Shown piece after piece: positions 50,141 through 63,080 of a DNA stretch of 64,000 nucleotides. Numbering within the stretch: the first letter of the stretch is position 1; the number at the start of each line of letters is the position of its first letter. Source of the stretch: Linyphia triangularis (lineage: Eukaryota; Arthropoda; Arachnida; Araneae; Linyphiidae); contig OZ021731.1 in NCBI GenBank assembly GCA_963978545.1, positions 54,237,242 to 54,301,241 on the forward strand, read 5' to 3'. The position numbers and the translations under genes are program-made. The notes below the pieces were generated by a model that searched no databases, had not been told where the DNA came from, and saw nothing but the letters and a program-made list of their open reading frames with translations.

Positions 50141-52150
50141 AAAAAAAAATTTAATCGAATGCTGTACTTTCATTACCCTATGTAAAGATATGATGTGCAG
50201 ATTTGCCCGCCATCGACATACACAGCCAACCATCCACACACAAATTCGAAGTTATTATAAGGGATTTAAAAATGCATCTATTTTAACTTAATGTCAAAGC
50301 CAGAAACATATTTTGCCGTATTTCGAATAATTTCACGAGATTGAGTAGTTCTGATCGTTTCAAACTTAAATTCTATGAATACAGTTTAGATATAAGGTGA
50401 GTTAATAATAGCCAGGTAAATTCAGATGGCTGCTTTCAAATGATGCTGATGGTGTTTGATTCCGTTTCTTTTGGAAGTGAGCATAATTTATCAACACATC
50501 ATTTAAATGTCTTTGATAAATCAATCTTAAAAGTAATTTACTAGCTAATTTCAAATATTACAAAAGTGTTATTTCTAATACGGAAAAATCTTTTTAAAAA
50601 ACGGTTAATTCTTTTAAAGGGGTGCAGTTACTTTTGAATTTTGAGTTTAACATACAACGCACCTTTGAAACAATTACATCCATACATTTCTAAACATGTA
50701 TTTGTTAAAAATGCATTCCAAACATCTCATCACACGTACATTCCTTTAGTTTGCAGTTTTAATTTATTAAATTTCTTGTATTAACTTCCGACTTTGTGTG
50801 TATATTTATGTGTTTTGTTTGTCGATGGCAGGCAAATATACGGAGGCCTAATTATGTGAGACTCTTTGACATCATCAAATCGGGCTGAAACTTAGCAGAT
50901 AGATTCGATGTCGGTGACAATGCATTCTGTCCCATTTTGAAGGCTGTCACTGTCACTAAAAGATCATTTTTATGGAATGCTAATAAACCAACTTGCCGTC
51001 ATCCAATCGCATTGAAATAGCATTAAACCAATCATTGAAGAAATTCTTTCCTGTTGACAAAATAATTTTAGTATAAATAATAAAATTGTTTTGATCAGAA
51101 GAAATAAAAGATACTTGGATCTGAGTGCATAAATTCACATTCATTTTGAATGAATAAATTTTGAAAAGTAGTTTGCCACATATTTTGCTGATAGAGATGG
51201 TGTTAGCATCTAAATTTAAATTTTTAAAACAAGCACACGCTGGCAGCAGAAACGGTGCTATGTTAATGAATATAAAAATTGACTTATGTATACAAAGGAT
51301 TTATATTAAAAACTTTGTTTTTATGGGTTATATTATTTTTACAGTCGAAAACGATTTTTTGTGAAGTGTTAGTTGCAAAATCGCTTTTTACTTAAAGAGC
51401 GCAAAAGGCTTTTTTTCCTAGAAAATTTTATTTTTTAATAATATCTTTTGCGGAATAGGAAGGTTTATGTTCTTTAACTGATAATTTCCAAATCTCCCTT
51501 CTTGCTTATACCAGCAAAGAAATTGTTTTTTGATGGATATGCATTTATAAGATGATTCACCCTAATGTCACTAATTGTAGCTGGTTGTCTATAAATTCAT
51601 ATTTGATCTAGTTAAAACAACAATTGCCTTTGAATATAATTTCAGAGTTTTGAAGAATGATTTCAGCTAGCCTTCGTCAAGTCTAACAAGCAAATCTATC
51701 ACAACGTTCTTACGCAGCTCGGTAAACCTTCTACCCTAGGTGATGTGTCAAAATTGGAAATGGACTGTTCCACAGGTTTTCTCGGGAGACAATTTTATAA
51801 ATGATCCAAAGTGGACAACTTACAATAGTATTTACCTTTCATAATTCAATGTCAAGCGCAAGTCATTACTCCAGTCAACACACCTAAAAATCTAAAATCC
51901 TTTTGTTGTGGAAATTCACGCTTCAAATAACCGCTGGTGAGAAAACGGAATCGTTAATCTTAAAATAAATATCCATACCCCCTGGTCCCGAATGGTGTTA
52001 AAGGGTAAACACCATATAGGACAATGGAATTTTCTTTGGTTTACTTTTTCTTTTGAATCCGATAGGGAGAAGAAAGGGTTAAAGAGAGAGCAAGCTGTTT
52101 GCGTAAATTAAAGAACTTTAGGCTGAAAATGTTACTGGATTTGATATTAC

Positions 52151-52556
52151 CAGGGCTCACACTCAAATCACAGAATAAAAATCACTGGCTTTTCAATGAC
52201 TTTTATGGATCTAAATAATGTTTTTAATGACCTTTGAAAATTTGTTTTCGTGCATCATGTCGATATATAAATTTTTAATAGAATATATTATACCAGAAAA
52301 TTTACAAGTTGGCGCATGCGTGATAAAATATGTCACAGAATTCTGATAACAGTGCGGACAAGTGGTGGTCACGCGGGGATAGCAAGTCTGAGTAGTACTA
52401 TTATAAAATTTGCGGTTGGCACAACAGCCGCAAAAATTAAGGACTTATAAGGACTTTTAAGCACCTCTAAGCATTTTCAAGTACTTTCAAGGCCTTGAAA
52501 ACAAGTTCAAAAATATTAAGCTCTTTTAATAACTTTCAATGACCATGGAAACCCTG
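52151..52556. mobile_element. CAGGG-ended MITE, ~406 bp
   Basis: Starts CAGGGCTCACACTCAAATC, ends CATGGAAACCCTG. Inverted relative of 33342-33707 over its full length. ATTAC occurs immediately on both sides, a possible 5-bp duplication. Confidence 0.65.
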
Positions 52557-54943
52557 ATTACGTTAAAATGGAAGATTACATTAGAAAAAGATTCTAACTT
52601 TCGTAGTCAGCAGTTAAGAGCTTCAAAAGAATCATTCCTGCGATTATTAACATCTTAATCAATTATGGATTCAAAATTAAACCTTATCAATTATGGATTA
52701 CTAAAAATGAAAATCAAATATTGAATTGTGTAGCTGAACTTATGGAAAATATAAACTTTCTTTATTTTTATTTTTCACCCTTCTTATATATTATATTTAT
52801 AAGATCAAATTGCTTTTTCCAGAGAAAAGCAAAATAAATGTATTGATTTTGATAAACTTACTGATAGAATTAAAGCGTTAACAAAATTAAAATCGGAAAA
52901 AATACAAATTCAAAGTTGTGTCGGCTAAGAATATTTAATCCCTTTTAAGGCATCTATGTAGAATCCAATAATAAATTTAGACGTTATCAAGCGCAAAAAC
53001 TACACTAGGACATTGATGCGCCAAAACAACGTGAACCGTACACAGTCTGGAAATGGTGTGTCTTTCAGGGGTTTCCACTTTTTTTTACTCTGAAAAGTTT
53101 TGCTTGTTCTACATTTTTTTTTTTTAATTAGACTTTATAGGCCTTTATCAAAGTAAACTTAACTGTAGCCCCTAAAAAAAATATCTAACTCCACCATTGT
53201 TCTGTGCACACTTTAGTACACCATTATATTTTTATTCAACTATTTTTGTAGTTGAAAACAAAGATATGAATGTTTTCTTCTTTTTGACATTTTGACTGTT
53301 TTCACCCCTGGTCTTTGAAGAGGAAAATGTCGCGCATTTACGTATCAAGAAGGAGAAAATCCGAAAAACTCTCTGACAATCAACGCTATACTATCTGTCT
53401 ACTAATTAATTTTTGTAAGACAATTTTGGTAAAAATCATTTGAGAGAAAGCATACACTTTTTACAAAATGATACTTGTTCTGAACAGATATTGTAAGAAA
53501 TTCTTTCAATTGTCTGTCAAATAAATCGAATTTTAAAACTCAACAAAACTGCACATTATGAAACATTAAAATACAGTTGTCTTAAAAACACGAAGCGTCA
53601 TCGTCCGTATCCGTAGTTGGGTTGTCCATCAATAAACACAATATTTGAAGTTTAAAAATACTGTTTAATATGTACATAGTACATACTTAAAGGAAGAGCC
53701 TTTTTTTTACAAAGACAACTTATCAGTTAAGAATTTAACTTATTAAATTGTGCTATTAAAGAAAAAGTGACCTTCTATTGTTGGTGAAATTAAACTTCCT
53801 TTACCGTCTTAATTATCATTTAAAACAAATTAATCGAAAATATATAACTTCAATTTTTAAAGCAAATTATTAATTGTTTAAAATATAAATTTCTGTTCGA
53901 GTTTGAAATCCCTCGTTGAGATCTTACGATGAATCAAAGTAGGTACGTAATGATATGTAGTATAACTGAGTATTGTGTCTTTTAATTGACTAATTATAAC
54001 TATATATTAGGATGGTCTATGTAAGGCGTCAAAAACGAAATTTCATCTGATTTTAACTCTCACCCCTTCATTCCTTTCGTTTTGGTCTATCTTGACAGTG
54101 TGCCAAATTTCATTTCAATAATATATTAACCCGTGTCGCAAATAGCCTGAAGTTGAAAGATAACTAAAATTGAAATTGTTTGGAGAAAAAAAAAATTAAA
54201 TTTCTTCGGCTTCAATTTCATACCCCCGAATATTTTTTCTTTTGACCTATTTTTGTAGAGAACCAAGTTTTATTATGATAAATTAGTATTAACCCTGCTA
54301 AATTGATATTGAAGTTTGTAAAAATAAAAACAGAATTGGCAAAAATGAACGAACATATTCTAAAAGTTTTATTTCCTAAATTTAAAAAAGTTGCAAAATA
54401 TTGATACAATTTAACTAACAAAATCTAACATTTAAACAACAAAAATGTCAGATTTTTAGCGGTATTTTTTTTTAGTAATGCCTCATATTTTACAATATGT
54501 GTAGTACTGCTTACAGTGATCGTCCACACGTTGATCGTTGCTGCACACGTTAATCACTTTTCATTTACAAAAATGACCACAATAATATTTTTTATAGTCA
54601 AAGGTAAAAAATGGGGGTAAGAATACAAAATTTGTAAGTTGGAAAATAAGGAACACCCTGCGCTGTACCGTAAAATGCAGTTATGTGATGCGAACTTCCA
54701 TTTTCCTTACGGCACAGCTTAATCTCTTTAAATTTTCAAAAAATTGCTTACAATAATATTTTTATTGCCAAAGGGAAAAGAATTGGAGGGTGAGGAAAAA
54801 AGAAATCTGAAAGTTAAAAAAATAAGGACCACATATATGCCGTAGTCCCTTATTACAAATTTTTCTGTTACACTTTCTAGGCCATTTTGTTACGATTTAA
54901 TTGCAAAATCTGAAATATGATAAGAATAGCTATTTGATATGCA

Positions 54944-55567
54944 TACAACTGATACCATTACAATCACTTTGAAAACTTACGTCTTCTTCAATTTTCCACT
55001 TATTTTGACGCTATCCTTACAAGAACCAAATTGAGACACAAACTCTTATAGCACTATAAGACAATAAAAAAAAAAAAAAAAACTCCATTCGCTAATTAGA
55101 TATAAAGTCACAGAAATTTATTGATTGAGATAGAGCATGTAAAATATGTTATGTTTCAATCCTTCGTCTTTCTGAAAAAGGTAAAGAAGTCCAACAAAGA
55201 GGCAAATGAGTTGAACTGCCGACCGCTGAACTTTTTTAATTGGAAGGTCCTTGTAAAGAAACTTATTTTTAAAATCTAAAACTTTGTCCGAACCCTGAAC
55301 AAATAAGTACAGAAAGCTAAGACGAACTTTTAAGATTACTACTCTTTGTCCTATGTTATGTGCGGTCAAGCAGAGAATCGAGTAGCTCCTTTCTTTTTGT
55401 ATTGAAAAGTAAGCACAGTCCTGGAGCGATCGCAGAAAAGGGACCGTACACAAAGTGCATTTCAACGTGACCAGGGTTCTAATGAGGTTAAATGGAGCGT
55501 ATCGAAAAATCCTCCCCAACTACATGATTAACGATCGTCTCAACCCAGAACTTCTTCCCTCGGATAC
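54944..55567. repeat. Inverted repeat pair, right member
   Basis: Reverse complement of 48732-49198 with an extra ~150 bp near 55,100-55,250 that is shorter in the left member. The pair encloses about 5.7 kb; it could be the arms of another large non-autonomous element. No target-site duplication found. Confidence 0.7.
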
Positions 55568-56369
55568 AGAACCATTTTTAGCCATTCTGTCGCAAAGGGG
55601 TCTACTAGTCACTCTAGGGTCTACTATTGCTCTTGTCTGTTTCTCAAGGGCATATGGCATATGCAGCTTCCTGGGGGGTCTCCACGACGTGTTAACAAAA
55701 AATAAAAACAACATTCGTCCGTTTTACATCGTCTATAATAGCCCACAAAATATTTTTGGAACTGTTTTCTGTGTCTGTGGAGATGGGAAAACATTGAAAC
55801 CCACTCATTTCAATTTATATTGGTAATAGTACTATACTTAGAAAGCGGCAAAGTTTCTTTTAGCTTGTTAAAAGATCTCATGCAGACAAGAGTAAGACTT
55901 TACAAACAATAGAAATCCCCTGTAAGAAGTTTTTCTCATTACCTTTTATTTTGTAGAACTATATATTGTCTCAAAACATTTATATTATTATGAGTAATGT
56001 GACCAGACGTCCAGCTTTTCACCTCGCAGTCCCGCTGTAACTTTTTTTTAGCTTTAATTAATTTTGACGGATTCTTTTAAAAATAAGTACAAAAATCAAT
56101 CACATTTAGAATGTTGTTTCAATTGTCGCAAGGCCTATTCTAAGGAAAATTTACGACTGCCCAAAAGTCCAATCGCCTCTCTTCCCCCCCCCCCCACTTC
56201 TCATCTCCCTTTCATCTCCTACAGCAAGTTAATTTGAAACAATAAAATCCGATAATTGATCTTTGAATATAACAGTAACACTCAAATTTTAAAACGAGGT
56301 TTGTATTACCTTACTTCATGAGGTTAATTAATTAATATTTATAAATCTATTAGCTGAATACCCTTGCTT

Positions 56370-56860
56370 CGCTACGAAATTTTACCATGTGTAATTTTTT
56401 ACCTAGCTGCGTGGCCCCACCCAGTTTTTGGCGCTTCGCTCTCTGGAAGGTTCATTGCTTCGTTAGACCAAGCTCGCTTTTGCTCGCTGAAAAGTTCATA
56501 ATAAGCACAGGCTTACTTCACTCCTTGAAAGAATCATTGCTGTGCAAGCATGGGCTCGCTTAAGGCTCTTTTCACACTATCCGATTTCTATCGGAAGACA
56601 AAAAGTAGGGATACAAAAATTCTTTTAGAGGCGTGAAGAAGTGAATTGGTCCTTTCGCATTATCCGGCGGCAGCCGTAGGGTGTTATAACAGGCTGCTTT
56701 GAAACACATTGCTTGAAACACCCGACTTTTTGTCTTCCTACTTTTTTGTCGTTCGACAGAAATCGGATAGTGTGAAAGGAGCCTAAAAGGGTTCATTGCT
56801 GAGTGAGCGTAAGCTCGCTTCACTTACTAAAAAATAATTGCTGCGTAAACCTTATAGTAT
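56370..56860. repeat. Short degenerate repeats (TTCATTGCT / AAGCTCGCTT)
   Basis: Variants of TTCATTGCT and AAGCTCGCTT recur about four times, interrupted by the MITE at 56564. Begins near GAATACCCTTGCTTCGCTACG, a wording seen in several arthropod transposon ends. Confidence 0.45.
56564..56783. mobile_element. PIF/Harbinger-like MITE, 220 bp
   Basis: Ends GGCTCTTTTCACACTATCC and, inverted, GGCTCCTTTCACACTATCC; the inverted repeats extend through CGATTTCT.TCG and on for about 50 bases. Flanked by TAA (56561-56563 and 56784-56786). The 3-bp TAA duplication and GGCTC ends fit PIF/Harbinger. Confidence 0.7.
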
Positions 56861-56954
56861 TGAAAGCCCCTCCCTTGTCGAGAAACAGGAAAAAAAATTC
56901 CCATTAATACAACACCCCTTTGAGAATATTTTAACACGTGTTTGGGAACAGCAA

Positions 56955-57725
56955 TATTAGAAGACTAAAACTACTTATGTAGAAATTTTCAGAGTTCTTT
57001 GGCCCATTAGAAGTCGCATTTTATTTAACTTTCAATTAAAAAATTAATTAAAAACAAATTATAATTTTAACATTCTTTTTGCCAAAAGTTCAATTAGAAG
57101 TTCAAAACTACTTATGTTGAAAATTTCAATACTGTAGCTTTAATGGAAATCATTTCGTGAAGTATTTGTTAACGATAAAAAAAATTTATAAAAAAAAGCT
57201 AATAAAAATTTTAAATTATGTTTGCTTAAAGTTCAATTAGAAGGCCAAAACTACTTATGTCGAAAATTTCAGAACTGTAGACCTATTAGAAATGGTTTTG
57301 TGAAATATTTATTAATTAATTAAAAAAACTAATAAAATTTTAAAGTTCTGTTTTTTATATCCAATTAGAAGGCCAAGACCACTTATGTGGAAAATTTCAG
57401 AGCCATAGCCCTATTAGAAATCGTTTTGTAAAATACTTATTAATTAATTAAAAAATTAATTTAAAATAAAACTATTCAAAATTTTAACTTACTATTTTTC
57501 AAAAGATTAATTAAATGGCTAAAACTACTTATGTTGAAAATTTCAGAGCTGTATCTCTATTTGAAGCCACTTTGTAAAAAAAAAATAATAATAATAATAA
57601 TAATTAGAAAAATTCATTCAAAAATAACTAATTAAAATTTTAACATTCTGTTTGTCAGGGGTACAATTAGAAGGTCAAAACTACTTATGTTGAACATTTC
57701 AGAGCTATACTCCAATTTTAAGAAG
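56955..57725. repeat. Six-copy ~140-bp tandem repeat
   Basis: The landmark ACTACTTATGT (CCACTTATGT in one copy) recurs at about 56971, 57108, 57251, 57379, 57525 and 57681 (spacing 128-156), each followed by AAATTTCAGA and preceded by CAATTAGAAGG-like text. Spacer lengths vary through A/T-rich slippage, including a TAA microsatellite near 57,585. Confidence 0.8.
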
Positions 57726-59204
57726 TCGCAAAAGACAATTAAACAATCGTGAATACAAATTCAATGTTTTTTATACCAAACCTTAAAATACTATTTAATT
57801 TACACTTACAAGGCAAACATTCAATAGCTGTCATCCACTTTCTTCTGAAAGGAAAGATACTGCATCTTTCGCTTCCCTCTAGTCAACTATTCATTGCTGT
57901 TTTTGTCATCTTGGGACTTGGAATCGCTAACTAGTTTCGTCAAAATAACTGTTGTCACCCACCCCCTAAAAATAAAGTGGTCATCTCCCAAGAAAATTCC
58001 AAAGGACAGGACACACAATAGGAGTTTGACCGCAAACAGCCGAAGAAGAGGAGCTGATCAGCTGACAGTGGACACTAAAGTGAAATATATTTCGTATCCT
58101 CCCCTATTTCAAGGTCAGGGAGAAAAGAGGACATCCGATATTTTTGCCAAATCCCTCTGCTTGGAGAATGGAGAGGAGATTTCGACCCCATCTCTCAGCT
58201 CAAATGAGCCACGACTACTCGTTAAAATAAACCCTGCCGAGATATATTTAGAGAGTAAAAGTGTACAATTATTCTCAAAATGAAGAGGATAGCTAAAGAC
58301 GGCAAATAATCAGAATCTTAATTTTGACATATACTTTGTTTGAGAAAATTTATACATAAATTTGACTACATTTGTACTAGAGTTGGCAAATTCTTAAACG
58401 TTAATAAAATTCTCTTCATCAATAATGTATCTTGAAATTTCTTTTTTTATGATAGTAAATTCTTTAATATTGCAGTTTACGTATTAAATTTTCAAAATGA
58501 ATACATGGCTGTATTAGGCTGCAAGCCTCTAAGCTAAGATATCTCAAGAAAATAAAAGTTTGTAAGTATACAAACTAAATATAATAAAAAGCGACCCATA
58601 CAAATGAAATACCCGCATATTAACAAGTGTGAACGAATATTTTTTTTAAGCAAACAAGACATTTGTTGGGGGAAGAATTATAGTTCTATAGTAAATATCC
58701 CTGAATTAAAAAAATAATAATAAGGCTAATGTTTTAAAAAGAAAGAGCTTTATAAAAACCATATCATTAAAGCATTTAAAGTAAATTTGAATCGCAACTT
58801 ATTGTTTGGTTTAATAATGTAATATCTAATCAAAGTTGAAAGTAAAACTAAAACTGTAAAACGTAGCAAAACTTTCGATTAGACTATAATACTGATCATT
58901 GTTAAATGTGACATAGATTGGTGTAATTTACCGTGTTCGTTTTCATATTTTCATTAATTTAAACAAAAATTAGACATATTAGCGATATTTAATACATTGG
59001 CCGAGAAATTGACAAAGTTGTTATTATTATTAATATTTTATAGATAAAAATTACTTTATACTCTTGGGTAAGTGAATTGAGGAGGAACAGCAAAGTGGTG
59101 GTTGATGGACAATGCCCCAAAAAATATAACTCTATGGTAGACGTTCGTTGTTTAACTTTTTACAATTTAATCGAATTTTTATGAGATTTTCGGAGTTGGG
59201 GGTG

Positions 59205-59400
59205 TTTAGAACTCATTAGTGATTGCATGAGCAATTTTGACGAAAACCTTAATGACAGGTCCAGGGCCACTGCCAATCCGTATATAAAAGTGCAACATCG
59301 TAGGTCAAAACGCTTAAGAGTTATGCTGATTTGGGGAGCTATATCACAGTCATTTTTTCACGACCACCTTTTTGTACTCGGAACGTCCCAAAACGTGAAA
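59205..59400 (+). repeat. Dispersed repeat, copy B
   Basis: Direct relative of 49945-50140: CAATTTTGACGAAAACCTTAA, GGGCCACTGCCAA, GTAGGTCAAAACG. Diverged, with no intact frame. Confidence 0.5.
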
Positions 59401-60646
59401 AAATTCAAAGAAAAAGTGATTTTTTTTTACCAAATGGTTAATTTACATATACGTTAATTAAAAATATATATATATTATATATAACTTTGCAAGAAGTTAA
59501 GCACCTGGTAAACTTCGGAAAGTTAACAAAAATAAGATAACAAAAACATTGACAATTTAGATAAAGATGAAGAAATAAAAATATAATTGGCTCACATATA
59601 TTTTTAATTGCTTTTTACTACTGCCCAATTTTGGATTGACGACTGCCCATTTTTAGTTTACGACTGCCCAATTAGGCCACGACTGCCCGTTAGAATAGGC
59701 TCTGAATTGTCGTACTTGATAATTTGCAATAACATTCCAGTGAATTTTTTGATATTGAAATGACTGAATCAATTTTAATTTTAGAATAGATCATTTTTCA
59801 CTGCAACTAAGATTCATTAGATTTTATTGGTCGTAGAGCAGATTGCATTTACCAAGTGTGTTTCATGGTCTGATTTAATATTTTTAAAGTCGTTTAAGAA
59901 GTTGCGGATTGATAAAATACTTTGTATTTAGATCGTGAAGTAAGTTATTTTTGAGCAACGGAAACTTTAATTGCATGCTATTTTTTAAGTAGATTTTAAA
60001 GTTACAAGCTTGCAAAGGCTGATTATGGCTGTGCTCCGGGTAGGAATCGCTAATGGTCGATGACCCCACGGGATTTTCAAACATTTAAACCATAAAACTA
60101 TATTTTTCCCAAAGACGATATGCTAAATTTCAAGGAATTTCTGCTAGCGTCATAAACAGTAACATTTACGTCGGAAATGCTAGGTTTTTTAGAAAAACTG
60201 TAGTTATGTTGACATCATACTTCATTTGCTAATTTAGATGGGAATACAAATGCTTTCAAAATGCGTTTATCCTAACCAATGGTAACTTCCTCATTGCATT
60301 AGGATTCAAAATATAAATGGTTAATTATTTAGTTAAATATGAAGTCAAAGTATCGAAGAAGAATAAAGGAATTTTGAAATGGTTAAATTCAGGAACTCAC
60401 GCCGGAGCGTCCCAAGACGCAAAAACCACCAATAAAACAACTTAGATCTTACTGTTTTTTTGTGTTTTTTTTTTGGAGGCGTTTTTAAGATGAAAATTTA
60501 TAGGAATTTATTTACAAGTGCACCTTTTAAATTGAAAGTTTTTATGTCACATTATTGACACTGACCCCTCTAACCCTGTCAGCCCCCCTGTCGGGTATAG
60601 CTAGCCCCCTTGTCGGGCAATTCCTAGCGCCACCACTGACCCTTCC

Positions 60647-61144
60647 CACAAGCAAAAGAGTGAAACAACAAACAACCAGGGGGGTTCTCTTTCTTTGCTA
60701 CTAACAAAAGATTGAATATCGCTCTAAATGGCTGCGGGACGGCCTATTTCAACCTGCGGCCATCCGTCATAAAATTTCTGCAAATTAAAAACCGAAGAGA
60801 AAGAAAACCAGAAGCTGAACTCTACAAAGAGAGGTTTTATATGAAATCTTTTTTTGAAAAAGACAATGTTATTTGAATTTGGTTATATTAAAAAGGAAAT
60901 GAATGGTTGCATTATAATGAATGAAATTAAAATAGTTCCAAAAGTCACAGAGTTTACGTTCCTTACACTCTTTTCCTATCGAACAAAACGACCCATTAGC
61001 AATAATTTCCGTAATTCCAATTTTCACACCCCAACTCTTTTTTGACGATTATTCAACTAACATAAACTGCAAATTTACCATCCCCCCCCCCCTCCGAGGA
61101 AGTAGAGTTGCCCACACAGTCAAATTTCCTTAAAATATGCCTTG
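60647..61144. other. Right remainder of the outer hAT-like MITE; no gene
   Basis: Contains a C run at about 61083 and the inverted GTTGCCCACACAGTCAAAT block that mirrors 40,480. Frame 60854-61045 is unrecognised. Confidence 0.5.
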
Positions 61145-61162
61145 TTATGCTCGCGCTTCAAG

Positions 61163-61210
61163 CAGTGGCGGATCTAGGATTTTCCTGAGGGGGGGGGCGC
61201 AAGATTGTGC
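61163..61210 (+). mobile_element. Unpaired hAT-like left terminus
   Basis: CAGTGGCGGATCTAGG followed by a G run and GCGCAAG is typical of hAT-like ends. I found no matching right end before 64,000, so the element either runs off the window or is truncated. Confidence 0.4.
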
Positions 61211-63080
61211 CTTAGCCAGGACAGAATTGAATATTAAAAAAAAAAAAAGGGGGGGGGGGAAGAAAGCTAGGCAGTGTTCAAGAAATATATTTTAAGTTAA
61301 TCCATAGCCATTGATTGACCCCCAATCTCTTTCGTCACATTTCTGACTTGCTATTTTAGCGTAAGGTTAGCGTGGTAGCGGTTAGGTATCTTAGCGCGTT
61401 AACACTACCCTTTTGTTTTTTCATTATCTGTTTTATTTTAAAAACAAATTGTATTAAAAATGTATCGTGCATTTTAAACATTTTTGTAAGCTACATCCCC
61501 ATGCAGAAGTATAGATTATACTGAAGAAATTCCAATGAAAGTGGGAACTTGCGTCTATTATTTGTGACTAACTGACTAAGTATAAATCCTATACTATACT
61601 TACATCAAACTGGGAAATCAGTAATTGTACATCAAAATTTAACATATTCATAACATATTTATGCAGTGAGCTTAGTAAGTAAAAATACCTTGTTTTACTG
61701 GATAATCCATTGCTACACAAGTAATCTAAAGTAATCAGGGAAAAAATTGTGTTTCAAAGAGAACGTTTTACTAATAATTATGAGTATTAGTTTTAAGAAG
61801 GCAATAGAAAAAAAAATACAATTTAAACATTGAATAATTAGCACAAAACAAATTCCAGTCTTCCTTTTTTTGATTTAGCAAACTATACTTAGTTATCTTA
61901 TACTTATCCATCTATGGATAATTATAATAGAGTAGTTAAAGAAAAAAAAACCTACACGATGTAAATGTTAGTGTATTAAGAAGAGCCGAATCTTGCTTTA
62001 TTATTTAGCTTAAATATGTCAAAGTCTAATATTTTTTTAATAGGTAGAAGTTCTCTATAGCATCGAATATAAATTGTTTTATATTTCTTGATAAATCTCA
62101 CTTGTTGACAGTTCATTTTCATATTTTCTACTCTTGTTCTTCAAAATTTAATTTAATTTTCCACTTTTCTGATACAAAATCCTTTTTTTCCAATTCCTGG
62201 CTTTTATTTCAGCCAATCAGAGCATTTTTTACATAGATACAATGTTACACTTATGTAGTCCAGTGAAAAAAAATGTGTCACCTACGTGTATAAATAATTA
62301 ATTCATAAAAGTAAAATTTTTATATAAATCATTTAATACATACACAAGATTTATAGTGTTAATAGAAGCATGAGTAAAAGTTTCTTTTTAGTGAAAATCT
62401 CCGAAACTTGATTGAATGCATTCTCATTGACTATCTGCCAAGTTTTAGCTTGATTGGATGACGGCTAGTGGGCTAATTATCCTTCCACAGATTTTCGCGC
62501 CACAAATAAACAAAATCAAAAGTAAATATAAAGGATAAAGTAAAAAGCAAACGATAGAAACCAGGAGTAGCAAAATTTTATGTTAATTTTTTAAGTTAAA
62601 GGAATGCAAGTCAGTGAGATCCAGTGTGGTAGGTCAAATAGTTCATGTTAAAAAAATGAATCCATAAATACAAAGTTTTTATGGTATTCTTTATATTCCT
62701 TGCCAATTTTTATGTACAATTGCAATTTACTTAAGCTATTTTGATCTGAGATTCAATTTTCATGTTGTTTGATGACCACTGCGAAGAAAATCATCAATTC
62801 CGTCTCTTTGGCTAATTTTTTTTTTTTTTTTTTTTTTTTGTCCGAAAATATGGTTATTGTTATTGACAACAAGTTATTTTAGCTCGATTGGATAACAAGA
62901 GGATTAATTAGTCCTCCACGGATTTATTCCTCACAGACACAAAAAATCGAAGTTAATTTAAAAAAGGGTTTAAAAATTAAGCCACTAGACAACAAAGATT
63001 AACTTAATTTTCTCGTAGAAAAGTATTCCCAAACATATGACAAAAATGGGTAATGACAGGTACATTTCCAAAAATCGCTA
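61211..63080. other. AT-rich dispersed repeats; no gene
   Basis: Words such as GATTGGATGACGGCTAGTGGG (62,450) and GATTGGATAACAAGAGGATT (62,888), each followed by CC(T)TCCAC..GATTT, recur here and, more diverged, at 49,420-49,470. They belong to one decayed repeat family. No coding evidence. Confidence 0.4.

Larger units (their letters stand above)
49199..54943. other. Interior between the inverted pair; dispersed repeats, no gene
   Basis: AT-rich. Contains a dispersed repeat at about 49,945-50,140 (GATTTTGACGAAAACCTAAA; also at 59,205-59,400), a MITE at 52,151 and short direct duplications near 54,600-54,850. Open frames are short and unrecognised. Confidence 0.5.
56129..59704. mobile_element. 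hAT-like element, 3.6 kb
   Basis: Ends CAAGGCCTATTCTAAGG and, inverted, CAGAGCCTATTCTAACGG; exact 8-bp duplication AATTGTCG at 56121-56128 and 59705-59712. The right end has four ACGACTGCCC-like repeats (59,620-59,690) and the left end has one. Contains a PIF-like MITE and a tandem array. Frame 57894-58283 (129 codons) is unrecognised; no transposase seen. Confidence 0.85.
40601..60638. mobile_element. 20-kb hAT-bounded insertion
   Basis: Ends CAGAGGTGGCGCCAG and, inverted, CAGTGGTGGCGCTAG (13 of 15 match); exact 8-bp duplication ACCCTTCC at 40593-40600 and 60639-60646. C-rich CCCCC(G/T)TCGGG motifs lie just inside both ends. It contains the foldback structure, a further hAT element, MITEs and a SINE. 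No intact transposase recognised. Alternative: not one transposon, but an original short element greatly expanded by later insertions. Confidence 0.75.
40429..61144. mobile_element. hAT-like MITE (~0.67 kb) split by a 20-kb insertion
   Basis: Ends CAGGGCATATTTTAAGG and, inverted, CAAGGCATATTTTAAGG (16 of 17 match), with an inner GTGTGGGCAA motif near both ends. Exact 8-bp target duplication TTATGCTC at 40421-40428 and 61145-61152. Only 40429-40600 and about 60647-61144 belong to it. Confidence 0.85.

Noticed and set aside
55455..55826. A conserved protein shared with 48662-48940 (LMRLNGAYR)
   Set aside because: The two frames are inverted copies of one repeat and the nucleotide identity is as high as the protein identity, so there is no sign of selection on the protein.
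56955..57725. CRISPR-like array
   Set aside because: Repeats are ~140 bp, unequal and degenerate in a eukaryotic transposon; no short identical repeats with unique spacers.
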